The notes beneath the pieces were generated by a model that was not told where the DNA came from, did no database searches, and worked only from the letters and a program-made list of their open reading frames with translations. This document shows, piece after piece, positions 1-8,383 of a stretch of DNA of 64,000 nt. Location: NCBI GenBank assembly GCA_964521075.1, contig CAZFPI010000001.1:8386-72385 (forward strand), read 5' to 3'. The stretch's first letter is position 1; every line of letters begins with the position of its first letter. The stretch is from Sterolibacterium sp964521075 (GTDB lineage: Bacteria > Pseudomonadota > Gammaproteobacteria > Burkholderiales > Rhodocyclaceae). A program made the position numbers and the translations under genes.

Positions 1-281
1 ACGGCATATTCAACCTGGGTGCGCGTGACCTGGTCGAGCGGTGTGGCGACTACGACCCGATGTAGCGGGAATACAGGCAGACGCACCAGGGCGAGCACCA
101 GCGCATAGCCCAAGCCCAGCCCACCGAAGAGCAGCAAGGTGTCTGCCACCGTGTTCATCAGGGACGGCTTGTCCCAGAATCCTTCCACGGCCGGGCGGGA
201 TTTCCGGCGACGCTCTGGACGGCCTGGGGCGTCCTTCGGCTTTGGGGCACGCGGGCCGGCCAGTTTTGGCAGCTTAAGCAA
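1..281 (-). CDS. ftsQ: Cell division protein FtsQ, N-terminal part (runs off the window)
   Basis: FtsQ is a bitopic inner-membrane divisome protein that binds FtsB and FtsL. The frame is open from a TTG at 281 to the window edge. It encodes a basic, proline-rich cytoplasmic tail, then FWDKPSLMN, one hydrophobic helix and LPVFPLHRVVV, the usual entry into the POTRA domain. Only the cytoplasmic tail, membrane helix and start of POTRA are present. The start is uncertain: TTG at 281 overlaps the ddl stop, while GTG at 188 would give a product beginning MEGFWDKPSL, closer to betaproteobacterial homologues. Its place directly after ddl is the standard dcw order, which supports the call more than the short sequence does. 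Confidence 0.8.
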   Translation of the reverse strand, partial: MLKLPKLAGPRAPKPKDAPGRPERRRKSRPAVEGFWDKPSLMNTVADTLLLFGGLGLGYALVLALVRLPVFPLHRVVVATPLDQVTRTQVEYA

Positions 282-1200
282 GTGAGGCCCCTTCGAGCAC
301 CTGCAGAACCAGTGTGGGGAAATCAAAACCGGCAGTGCGGGCGGCCATGGGAACCAGCGAGTGGTCTGTCATGCCCGGGGCCGTGTTGACCTCAAGGAAG
401 TAGGGATTGCCCTGCCGGTCGAGCATGAGATCCACGCGCCCCCAGCCACGCCCGCCCAGCACCGAGAAGGCTCGCAGGGCCAGTTCGCCCAGCTCTTTTT
501 GCCGTGCTTCGGGCAGATCGCAAGGGCAGCGATATTGTGTGTCGTCACGCAGGTATTTGGCGTCGAAATCGTAATACTCGCCAGCCGGAATGATCTGGAT
601 CATCGGCAAGGCACGAAGCCTGCCACCTTGCGAGAGCATGCCGATGGTGTATTCGCCGGCGTCGATGAATCGTTCGGCAATGACAAGATCATCGTATCGG
701 GCAGCCTCGGCATAGGCGGCAGCCAGCCCGCCAGGCTGGCTCACCTTGCTGATGCCAATGCTGGAGCCCTCGTTGGCCGGTTTGACGAAAATCGGTAGCC
801 CCAGCCGGGCTTCGACGGCGGCGTAATCCGTATTGGCATCCAGGAGGATGTACTCGGGCACGGGAATGCCTGCTGCCTGCCAGACCAGCTTGGTACGCCA
901 TTTGTCCATGGCCAGGGCGGAAGCCAGTACGCCACTGCCGGTGTAGGGAATTCGCATTAGTTCCAGCGCGCCTTGCAATGTGCCGTCTTCGCCTCCCTGG
1001 CCGTGCATGGCGATGAAGGCGCGCTGGTAGCCATCGTCGCGCAGACGGGAGAGCGGCTGCTCGCGTGGATCGAAGGCGTGGGCGTCGACTCCGGCATTCT
1101 TGAGGGCCGAGAGCACGGCGGCCCCGCTTTTCAGCGAGACTTCACGTTCGGCGGAACTGCCGCCAAAAATTACCGCTACCTTGCCAAAATCAGGCTGCAC
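274..1200 (-). CDS. ddlB: D-alanine--D-alanine ligase (DdlB type)
   Basis: Joins two D-Ala with ATP to make the D-Ala-D-Ala that MurF adds to the peptidoglycan stem. The protein opens KVAVIFGGSSAEREVSLKSG, the N-terminal signature of Ddl, and is an ATP-grasp enzyme. NEGSSIGISKV is the nucleotide loop, YDFDAKYLRDDTQY the mobile loop, and FLEVNTAPGMTDHSLVP the C-terminal metal and D-Ala binding segment. From GTG at 1200 it is 308 aa, the usual length. TTG at 1203 is equally possible; a GGGAG lies just upstream. The frame is open further upstream to 1281, but that extension lies over the murB end and does not resemble Ddl. The start overlaps the murB stop by 11 bases, suggesting translational coupling. 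Confidence 0.95.
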   Translation of the reverse strand: MQPDFGKVAVIFGGSSAEREVSLKSGAAVLSALKNAGVDAHAFDPREQPLSRLRDDGYQRAFIAMHGQGGEDGTLQGALELMRIPYTGSGVLASALAMDKWRTKLVWQAAGIPVPEYILLDANTDYAAVEARLGLPIFVKPANEGSSIGISKVSQPGGLAAAYAEAARYDDLVIAERFIDAGEYTIGMLSQGGRLRALPMIQIIPAGEYYDFDAKYLRDDTQYRCPCDLPEARQKELGELALRAFSVLGGRGWGRVDLMLDRQGNPYFLEVNTAPGMTDHSLVPMAARTAGFDFPTLVLQVLEGASLA

Positions 1201-2116
1201 CAAGTTTTTCTCCCACGATACGCACTTCCGGAACCAGCGTGACACCGAATCGGGCCCGGATTTTTTCCTGTATTTCTCCAATGAGCATTTCTATCTCAGA
1301 GGCGCTCGCTTTGGTCTGCGGATTAACGATGAAATTCGAATGTATTTCCGAAACTTTCGCACCGCCGACGCCATAACCTTTCAAACCCGCTGCTTCGATC
1401 AGCCGCGCGGCATGATCCCCCGGTGGATTGCGAAAGACGGAGCCGGCATTGGGCTGCTGCAGGGGCTGCGTGGCAATCCGTTTTTCGAGCAGGGCCTTGA
1501 TGCAGGCCCGGGCAGCTTCTGCTTCTCCCTTTTCAAAGCGGAACCAGGCTGCGGCGAACCATTCGTCGCAGTGCTCCCGCAGGCCAGCATGACGGTAGCT
1601 CACAGCGAAATCGTCGCGCCCGCGTTCATGGCATTTGCCCGATCGGTCGAGGGTGAGCACACGCAGGACGTGATTCCATGTTTCTCCGCCATGACAGCCT
1701 GCATTCATCGCCAGTGCTCCACCAATCGTGCCGGGGATGCCTGCCAGGAATTCCGCGCCGGAAAAGCCGTGGTTCGCGGCAAAACGCGCGAGCTTCGGGC
1801 TGGCCACGCCCGCTTCGGCGTAGATCGTGCCATCGTCCAGAAGGCGCAGTGTGCCGAGTGTGCCATGGGTAAAAATGACCGTGCCATCAAAACCGCCGTC
1901 GCGCACCAGCAGGTTGGAGCCCAGGCCCACGAACAGAAGCGGCTCATCTTGGCGCAGGCCGCGCAGGAAATCGCCCAGATCGTCGAGGTCGGCCGGTGTG
2001 TAGGCGCGCGCCACGCGCCCACCCGCCCGCCACGAAACATGGCGCGCCATCGATTCGTCGATCTGCAGCTTGCCCCGTAGTGGTGCCAGGTGAGGGTTTC
2101 CCGCCGTGCTTGTCAT
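1190..2116 (-). CDS. murB: UDP-N-acetylenolpyruvoylglucosamine reductase
   Basis: FAD-dependent cytoplasmic enzyme that reduces UDP-GlcNAc-enolpyruvate with NADPH to UDP-MurNAc, the second committed step of peptidoglycan synthesis. Of 308 aa. The FAD-binding domain shows GSNLLVRDGG (66-75) and IPGTIGGALAMNAG (127-140). The catalytic segment GSVFRNPPGDHAARLIEAAG carries the proton-donating Ser226, and VPEVRIVG near the end holds the conserved Glu297. ATG at 2116 lies 5 bases after the murC stop and murB ends inside the ddl start, so it is in the middle of one transcription unit. Confidence 0.97.
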   Translation of the reverse strand: MTSTAGNPHLAPLRGKLQIDESMARHVSWRAGGRVARAYTPADLDDLGDFLRGLRQDEPLLFVGLGSNLLVRDGGFDGTVIFTHGTLGTLRLLDDGTIYAEAGVASPKLARFAANHGFSGAEFLAGIPGTIGGALAMNAGCHGGETWNHVLRVLTLDRSGKCHERGRDDFAVSYRHAGLREHCDEWFAAAWFRFEKGEAEAARACIKALLEKRIATQPLQQPNAGSVFRNPPGDHAARLIEAAGLKGYGVGGAKVSEIHSNFIVNPQTKASASEIEMLIGEIQEKIRARFGVTLVPEVRIVGEKLGAA

Positions 2117-2121
2117 GATGT

Positions 2122-3522
2122 TCAGACTTCTCCGCTGGCCAGGCGGGCCGGGACGTTGCCAATCGAGCCGGCCCCCATCGTGAAGACCACATCACCATCA
2201 CGGGCTGCAGCAAGAATGGATTGAGGCATCGCGGTGATGTCGTCTATGAAGACTGGTTCGACTTTGCCCGCGACACGCACGGCCCGCGCCAGGGTGCGGC
2301 CATCGGCCGCGACGATGGGAGCTTCACCAGCGGCATAGACTTCGGCCAGCAGCAGGGCATCGAAACCCGAGAGTACCTTGACGAAGTCTTCAAAGCAGTC
2401 GCGCGTTCGTGTGTAGCGGTGGGGCTGGAAGGCCAGCAAGAGGCGACGGTCGGGGAAAGCTCCGCGCGCGGCTTCGAGCACGGCGGCCATTTCTACGGGG
2501 TGATGGCCGTAGTCGTCGATGAGCGTGAAGCTGCCGCCGGAGGGCAGGGCGATTTCCCCGTACCGCTGGAAACGCCGCCCCACGCCCTTGAAACCGGCCA
2601 GGGCGCGACGGATGGATTCGTCATCGATGCCGACTTCGGTGGCGACGGCGATGGCAGCCAGGGCGTTCAATACATTGTGTCGGCCGGGTGTGTTGAGGAT
2701 GATGGGCAGACGGCTGATGCTGCCGTTGACCCGGACGCAGTCGAAGTGCATCTGCCCGCCTTTGGCCACGATGTTTTCGGCGCGAAAATTGGCCGTGGTA
2801 TCCGGGCCGATGCCGTAGGTCACGATCTGTTTGTTGATGCGTGGCAGTATCTCGCGCACATTGGCATCGTCTTCGCACAGCACGGCCACGCCGTAGAAGG
2901 GCAGACGGTGGAGAAAATCGACGAAGGACTGGCGCAGTTTGTCCAGACTGTGATCGTAGGTTTCCATGTGGTCTGCGTCGATATTGGTGACGACAGAAAT
3001 CATGGGCGACAGGCACAGGAAGGAGGCGTCAGATTCGTCGGCTTCTGCGACAAGATAATCGCCTTGTCCTAGTTGCGCGTTTGCCCCGGCAGAGTTCAGG
3101 CGTCCGCCGATGACGAAGGTGGGGTCTGTGCCGCCTTCACCCAGAATGCTGGCGATGAGGCTCGTTGTCGTGGTTTTACCGTGTGTACCCGCGACGGCGA
3201 TGCCTTGTTTGAAGCGCATCAGTTCGGCCAGCATCTGCGCGCGGGGCACGACGGGAATCTTGCGTTCCCGGGCGGCGACGATTTCCGGGTTGTCCTGCCG
3301 GATGGCGGTTGAGACAACGACAGCATCCACCGTGGCGACATGGGCGGCGTCGTGGCCTTGCAGCACCCGAACGCCCAGGCTGCCCAGGCGGCGTGTCGCT
3401 GCGTTGCTGCCAATATCCGAGCCGCTGACTTCGTAGCCTTGTGTCACCAGGACTTCGGCAATGCCGCTCATGCCCGAGCCACCGATGCCGACGAAATGAA
3501 TGCGTTTGACCTTGTGTTTCAT
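2122..3522 (-). CDS. murC: UDP-N-acetylmuramate--L-alanine ligase
   Basis: ATP-dependent Mur ligase that adds L-alanine, the first stem residue, to UDP-MurNAc. Of 466 aa. The N-terminal Rossmann domain begins HFVGIGGSGMSGIAE, typical of MurC, the central domain has the P-loop GTHGKTTTT (112-120), and DDYGHHPVEM near residue 330 starts the C-terminal domain. ATG at 3522 shares ATGA with the murG stop, so the two genes are coupled. No internal anomaly was seen. Confidence 0.97.
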   Translation of the reverse strand: MKHKVKRIHFVGIGGSGMSGIAEVLVTQGYEVSGSDIGSNAATRRLGSLGVRVLQGHDAAHVATVDAVVVSTAIRQDNPEIVAARERKIPVVPRAQMLAELMRFKQGIAVAGTHGKTTTTSLIASILGEGGTDPTFVIGGRLNSAGANAQLGQGDYLVAEADESDASFLCLSPMISVVTNIDADHMETYDHSLDKLRQSFVDFLHRLPFYGVAVLCEDDANVREILPRINKQIVTYGIGPDTTANFRAENIVAKGGQMHFDCVRVNGSISRLPIILNTPGRHNVLNALAAIAVATEVGIDDESIRRALAGFKGVGRRFQRYGEIALPSGGSFTLIDDYGHHPVEMAAVLEAARGAFPDRRLLLAFQPHRYTRTRDCFEDFVKVLSGFDALLLAEVYAAGEAPIVAADGRTLARAVRVAGKVEPVFIDDITAMPQSILAAARDGDVVFTMGAGSIGNVPARLASGEV

Positions 3523-4604
3523 TTCGCGAGCTCCATGCAGGTTTTTGCGACGTGTTCCGTGGCATCTGGTCGTGCCAGTTCGCGTGCTTTTTGCGCCATC
3601 TGCTGCAACTGGCTTCGATCCATGCGATTGAGCAGGGAAAGTTTCTCGGCGGTCAGCTCCGTTTGCGGCAGGAGAATGGCGGCCCCGGCCGTTGCCAGAA
3701 AACGCGCATTGCCGGTTTGGTGATCGTCGACGGCGTAGGGGAAGGGAACGAGGATGCTGGCCACGCCGGCGGCGGAGAGTTCTGCGATGGTCAGGGCTCC
3801 TGCGCGGCAGATCACCAGGTCAGCCCAGGCGTAAGCTCCGGCCATGTCTTCGATGAAAGGGACGCAATGGGCGCGTACCCCGGCCTGTGCGTAGCCTGAT
3901 TCCAGGGAAGCCAGATGTTTTTCGCCGGACTGATGCACGATTTCCGGGCGTTCCGTTTCGGGGATCAGGGCCATGGCCTGTGGCAGGATTTCATTGAGGG
4001 CCAGTGCGCCCAGACTTCCGCCTACCACCAGCAGGTGCAGTGGCCCGCCTTGCCGGGCGCGTTCGGCGTAACGGGTTTCCGGGGCGGGCAAGGCGGCGAT
4101 GTCGGCGCGGACGGGGTTGCCTGCCCACTCGGCTTTTTTCATCACCTGCGGAAATCCTGTCAGGAGGCGGTCAGCCACTCCGGCCAGTACGCGGTTGGCG
4201 AGTCCGGCAACGGAGTTTTGTTCGTGGACGACCAGAGGGATGCCTTTGAGGACGGCCATCATGCCTGCCGGAAAGCTGACGAAACCGCCCAGGCCGATCA
4301 CGACGTCAGGCCGGATTTCACCGAGTCGGGCCAGTGCCTGGCGGAAGGCGCGAAGCAGGTTGATGGGCAGGAGAAGTTTGCGTAGCAAGCCCTTGCCGCG
4401 CAGCGCACCAAAGCGCAGCTCTGCCATTTCGTAGCCGCGTGAAGGGACGAGCCGGGCTTCCATCCCTTCAGGGTTCCCTAGCCAGACGACACGCCAGCCC
4501 GCTGCCTTCACGGCGTCGGCGACAGCCAGCCCGGGGAAAATGTGCCCGCCCGTGCCGCCTGCCATGACGAGGAGAGTGCGTGTGTTTGATTGTCTGTCCG
4601 TCAC
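3519..4604 (-). CDS. murG: Undecaprenyl-PP-MurNAc-pentapeptide GlcNAc transferase
   Basis: Peripheral inner-membrane GT28 glycosyltransferase that adds GlcNAc to lipid I to make lipid II. The start is GTG at 4604, which shares GTGA with the ftsW stop. The product begins VTDRQSNTRTLLVMAGGTGG and is 361 aa, the family length. The frame stays open upstream over ftsW, but that arginine-rich extension is out-of-frame ftsW sequence. GGTGGH (16-21) is the first diphosphate-binding loop, and HEQNSVAGLANR and VVGGSLGALALNE are the later conserved segments of the acceptor and UDP-GlcNAc sites. Confidence 0.96.
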   Translation of the reverse strand: MTDRQSNTRTLLVMAGGTGGHIFPGLAVADAVKAAGWRVVWLGNPEGMEARLVPSRGYEMAELRFGALRGKGLLRKLLLPINLLRAFRQALARLGEIRPDVVIGLGGFVSFPAGMMAVLKGIPLVVHEQNSVAGLANRVLAGVADRLLTGFPQVMKKAEWAGNPVRADIAALPAPETRYAERARQGGPLHLLVVGGSLGALALNEILPQAMALIPETERPEIVHQSGEKHLASLESGYAQAGVRAHCVPFIEDMAGAYAWADLVICRAGALTIAELSAAGVASILVPFPYAVDDHQTGNARFLATAGAAILLPQTELTAEKLSLLNRMDRSQLQQMAQKARELARPDATEHVAKTCMELAK

Positions 4605-5752
4605 GGATTCTGCCCCCGCATCAATAAACGGTTCTCGTAGTCGATCCGCATCAGAATGGCCAGGGCCACACAATTGGCGACGACCCCGGAGCCGCCGTAA
4701 CTCATCAATGGCAGGGTCAGCCCCTTGGTGGGCAGCAGGCCCATATTCACGCCCATGTTGATGAAGGACTGCACACCGATCCAGATGCCGATGCCCTGGG
4801 CCACGAGGCCGGAGAAAATGCGGCGGTCGAGCACAAGAGCCTGGCGGCCGATGACGAAGGCGCGTTGTACCAGCAGGGCAAACAGGCCAATGACTACGGC
4901 TACGCCTGCAAAACCGAGCTCTTCGGCGATGACGGCCAGCAGGAAATCGGTATGGGCTTCGGGCAGGTAGAACAGCTTTTCGACACTGCCACCTAGCCCG
5001 ACGCCCAACCATTCGCCCCGCCCAAAGGCGATCAGGGCGTGGGAGAGCTGGTAGCCCTTGCCATAGGCATCCTGCCAGGGGTCCATGAAGCCGAACATGC
5101 GTTCCCGCCGATAGGGGGAGCTCCAGATCAGGATGGCAAAACCGATCAGCAGCAGGAAGATGAGCCCGATGAAAATCCGGGCATTGATGCCGCCAAGAAA
5201 CAGGATGCCCATGGCAATGGCGACAATGACGACGAATGCTCCGAAATCCGGCTCGCGCAGCAGGAGGAAGCCGACCATCAGCATGACAGCTGCCATCGGA
5301 AGGAAACCGCGCAGGAGAGAGCTCATGTCGGCGAGTTTGCGCGAGGTGTAGTCGGCAGCGTAGAGCACGGCAAACAGCTTCATCAGCTCGGAGGGCTGGA
5401 GGTTGATTGGCCCCATCGGCAGCCAGCGTTGTGCGCCATTGACAGAACGTCCAATATGCGGGATCAGCACCAGCAGCAGCAGCAAGGCTCCGCCAAAAAA
5501 GAGCTTGGGGGCGACCTGTTGCCAGAAGCGCATGGGCTGCTGGAAGGCGAGTACGGCAGTCAGCAGGCCGATGACCAGAAAGACGGCATGGCGTATCAGA
5601 AAATAGCTGGTCTGGTGATTGGTGAAACGGCTGCCTTCCGCCGTGGCGATCGAGGCGGAATACACCATGACCATCCCCAGCATCAGCAAGGTCAGCGCGG
5701 ACCAGAGCAGGAAGGGGTCGTATTCCTGGACGGCAGGCTGGTTACGCAGCAT
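4601..5752 (-). CDS. ftsW: Peptidoglycan glycosyltransferase FtsW (SEDS family)
   Basis: Polytopic septal peptidoglycan polymerase that works with the transpeptidase FtsI, encoded upstream in the same cluster. Of 383 aa with about ten hydrophobic helices. SEDS signatures include YSASIATAEG after the first helix, GAQRWLPMGPINLQPSELMK, DFGAFVVI, and the C-terminal GLTLPLMSYGGSGVVANC. ATG at 5752 immediately follows the murD stop (5753-5755), and its end overlaps murG. Confidence 0.96.
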   Translation of the reverse strand: MLRNQPAVQEYDPFLLWSALTLLMLGMVMVYSASIATAEGSRFTNHQTSYFLIRHAVFLVIGLLTAVLAFQQPMRFWQQVAPKLFFGGALLLLLVLIPHIGRSVNGAQRWLPMGPINLQPSELMKLFAVLYAADYTSRKLADMSSLLRGFLPMAAVMLMVGFLLLREPDFGAFVVIVAIAMGILFLGGINARIFIGLIFLLLIGFAILIWSSPYRRERMFGFMDPWQDAYGKGYQLSHALIAFGRGEWLGVGLGGSVEKLFYLPEAHTDFLLAVIAEELGFAGVAVVIGLFALLVQRAFVIGRQALVLDRRIFSGLVAQGIGIWIGVQSFINMGVNMGLLPTKGLTLPLMSYGGSGVVANCVALAILMRIDYENRLLMRGQNP

Positions 5753-7171
5753 TCAGTGGCCCTCCCGCAGTGTTTTGACCGATCGGACTGCGGCGATAAA
5801 GACTTCGGCGCGGTGGGTGTAATTGCGGTACATGTCGAAACTGGCGCAGGCGGGGGAGAGCAGGACGGCATCGCCCGGCTGCGCGGCAGAGGTGGCAAGA
5901 CGTACGGCATCATCCATGTCTTTTGCCTGTTTCAGCGGCACTCCGCTGCCTTGCAGCACGGCTTCGATTTTTGGCGCATCGCGGCCGATCAGCACCACGG
6001 CGCGGGCATGAGCCATAACGGCCGCTCCGAGGGGGGAGAAATCTTGCCCTTTGCCATCGCCGCCTGCGATCAGAACGATCCGGGCCTGCGCTGCCCGGGA
6101 GGCCATCTGCCCGCCTAGCCCGGAAAGCCCGGCAACGGTGGCACCGACATTGGTTCCTTTGGAGTCGTCGTAGTAACGGATGCCACTGGTTTCGGCAACG
6201 AATTCCACGCGGTGCGGCAGGCCGCGAAAGGATTGCAGCCCTTGAACAAGCCGCTCCATGGGCAGGCCAAGTGCGTGGCACAAGGCCAGGGCGGCCATGG
6301 CGTTCGTGGCATTGTGCAGGCCCGGCATGGGCAGCCGGGACAAGGGGAGCAGGAAATGCTCGCCTTGTACGAGCCAGGGTTCGCCATCGCGCTGGCGAAG
6401 ACCGAAGTCCTGCGTCATGCCAGGGGCGTCCAGCCCAAAACTTAGTAATGTCCGGTCAGCCCTCGCCATGCGTTTGACGCGTGCATCTTCCCTGTTGAGA
6501 ATTTGCGCGCCTTCGCCATCGAAGATACGGGCTTTGGCACTGGCGTATTCATCGAGGTCGATGTAGCGGTCGAGATGGTCATCGCTGATATTGAGGACAG
6601 TCGCCACATCGGCATTCAGGGTTTCCAGGGTTTCCAGCTGGAAGCTCGATAGTTCCAGCACCCAGATTTCCGGCAGCTTGCCAGCATCGAGGCGCGTCAT
6701 CAGGGCGTCGAGCGCGGCAGGAGAAATGTTGCCACACGCTTCGGCATCGCGCCCGGCAGCACGGCACAGATGGGCCGTCAGTGCGGTGGTCGTGGTCTTG
6801 CCGTTCGTTCCGGTGATGGCGATGATCTTGCAGCGGTCATGCATACCCGGCCCGCGCAGGGCCTGGGCGAACAGTTCGATTTCCCCGACGACACGGATGC
6901 CGCGTGCCCGGGCTTCGAATACCACCATCTGGCCCGCCGACAGGCCGGGCGAGATGGCCAGCTGGTCGATGCCGCCAAGCAGATTTTTGTCAAAGGGGCC
7001 GCTGATGAATTCAGCTTGCGGCAAGGTGGCCTGTAGCTGTGTCAGCCCGGGCGGGGATGCGCGTGTGTCGGCCACACGTACCTGTGCGCCCTGCCGGGCA
7101 CACCAGCGGGCCATTGCCAGGCCGGATTCCCCCAGGCCCAGGATCAGGATGTGTTGGCCATTCAGTGACAT
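5753..7171 (-). CDS. murD: UDP-MurNAc-L-alanine--D-glutamate ligase
   Basis: Adds D-glutamate as the second stem residue. From ATG at 7171 it is 472 aa, beginning MSLNGQHILILGLGESGLAM, the UMP-binding loop of MurD. The P-loop GTNGKTTTT is at about 121-129 and a YYDDSKGTN motif marks the start of the C-terminal domain. The frame extends 15 codons upstream to 7216 but those residues overlap the mraY end and do not look like MurD. It lies 16 bases after the mraY stop. Confidence 0.96.
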   Translation of the reverse strand: MSLNGQHILILGLGESGLAMARWCARQGAQVRVADTRASPPGLTQLQATLPQAEFISGPFDKNLLGGIDQLAISPGLSAGQMVVFEARARGIRVVGEIELFAQALRGPGMHDRCKIIAITGTNGKTTTTALTAHLCRAAGRDAEACGNISPAALDALMTRLDAGKLPEIWVLELSSFQLETLETLNADVATVLNISDDHLDRYIDLDEYASAKARIFDGEGAQILNREDARVKRMARADRTLLSFGLDAPGMTQDFGLRQRDGEPWLVQGEHFLLPLSRLPMPGLHNATNAMAALALCHALGLPMERLVQGLQSFRGLPHRVEFVAETSGIRYYDDSKGTNVGATVAGLSGLGGQMASRAAQARIVLIAGGDGKGQDFSPLGAAVMAHARAVVLIGRDAPKIEAVLQGSGVPLKQAKDMDDAVRLATSAAQPGDAVLLSPACASFDMYRNYTHRAEVFIAAVRSVKTLREGH

Positions 7172-7187
7172 CGTGTTTCTGCCCCGT

Positions 7188-8345
7188 TCAGCGGATCTTG
7201 AGGGTCGACAGGCCAAACAGCACCAGCATGATGGTGATGATCCAGAAGCGCACGACGACCTGGGTTTCCTTCCAGCCGCCCAGTTCGAAATGGTGGTGCA
7301 GCGGGGCCATGCGGAAAATGCGTTTGCCCCCCGTCAGTTTGAAATAACCCACCTGGAGCATGACGGAAACAGTTTCGGCAACGAAGACGCCGCCCATGAT
7401 GAAGAGCACGATTTCCTGACGTACGATGATGGCGACTGTGCCCAGGGCGGCCCCCAGGGCCAGCGCGCCGACATCGCCCATGAAAACTTCGGCGGGGTAA
7501 GCGTTGAACCAGAGAAACCCCAGCCCGGCTCCGGCCAGCGCGCCGCAGAAGACACAAAGCTCACCCGCACCCGGGATGTAGGGGAGCAGCAGATATTTTG
7601 AGATGCCTGCATGGCCGGCGACATAGGCGAAGATGCCCAGCCCCGCGCCGACCATGACAGTCGGCATGATGGCCAGGCCATCGAGGCCGTCTGTGAGGTT
7701 GACGGCGTTACTTGAGCCAACGATGACCAGATAGCTGAGAATCATGAAGCCGAAGACGCCCAGCGGATAGCTGATGCTCTTGAAAAATGGCACGATCAGG
7801 GCCGCCTTGGGAGGTAGCTCCATGTCGAAGCCGCCTCCTTGTATCCAGGTGAGGAGCAGATCTCCCAGGCGGCTGTTGTCAGGTGCGGCAACGGCAAAGG
7901 CAAGGAAGACGGCAGCGATGGCCGCGATCACGGATTGCCAGGAGAATTTTGCGCGTGCCGAGAGCCCTTTCGGGTTGCGATGAACGACCTTGCGCCAGTC
8001 ATCGACCCAGCCAACGGCCCCGAAACCGAGTGTCACCAGCAGGACAATCCAGACGAAGCGATTGGAGAGATCTGCCCATAGCAGGGTGGAAACCGATACG
8101 GACAGAAGGATCAGCGCACCGCCCATCGTTGGTGTGCCGGCCTTGACAAGATGCGTCTTGGGGCCGTCGTCACGCACCGACTGGCCGATCTTTTTCGCGG
8201 CCAGCCAGCGGATGACGGCCGGGCCGAAGGCGAAGGAGATCAGAAGGGCCGTCATCGACGCGAGCACCGCCCGGAGGGTGATGTAGCTGAACACATTAAA
8301 GGCATGGATGTCTTTCGCCAGCCACAGGCTGAGTTCAAGCAGCAT
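7188..8345 (-). CDS. mraY: Phospho-MurNAc-pentapeptide transferase
   Basis: Integral membrane enzyme that transfers phospho-MurNAc-pentapeptide to undecaprenyl phosphate, forming lipid I. Of 385 aa and strongly hydrophobic. It has the conserved DDGPKTHLVKAGTPTMGG (59-76), GWVDDWRK with Asp115 and Asp116, NAVNLTDGLDGLA (214-225) and an ending LHHHFELGGWKETQVVVRFW that carries the catalytic histidine cluster. Thirty-eight bases separate it from the murE/murF stop. Confidence 0.97.
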   Translation of the reverse strand: MLLELSLWLAKDIHAFNVFSYITLRAVLASMTALLISFAFGPAVIRWLAAKKIGQSVRDDGPKTHLVKAGTPTMGGALILLSVSVSTLLWADLSNRFVWIVLLVTLGFGAVGWVDDWRKVVHRNPKGLSARAKFSWQSVIAAIAAVFLAFAVAAPDNSRLGDLLLTWIQGGGFDMELPPKAALIVPFFKSISYPLGVFGFMILSYLVIVGSSNAVNLTDGLDGLAIMPTVMVGAGLGIFAYVAGHAGISKYLLLPYIPGAGELCVFCGALAGAGLGFLWFNAYPAEVFMGDVGALALGAALGTVAIIVRQEIVLFIMGGVFVAETVSVMLQVGYFKLTGGKRIFRMAPLHHHFELGGWKETQVVVRFWIITIMLVLFGLSTLKIR

Positions 8346-8383
8346 GACGTTCTCCCGGGAATTTTTCTGGTGATTTCATGGGG

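Noticed and set aside
1100..2080. Long open frame on the plus strand opposite murB
   Set aside because: Antisense shadow of a strongly conserved gene in high-GC DNA; its product resembles nothing and lacks a ribosome site.
4605..5012. N-terminal extension of murG
   Set aside because: The extra residues are arginine-rich sequence from the ftsW gene in another frame; MurG homologues begin at the GGTGGH region.
5039..6118. 359-codon plus-strand frame opposite ftsW and murD
   Set aside because: Mirror of two recognised genes; composition is rich in His, Gln and Gly as expected for a reverse frame.
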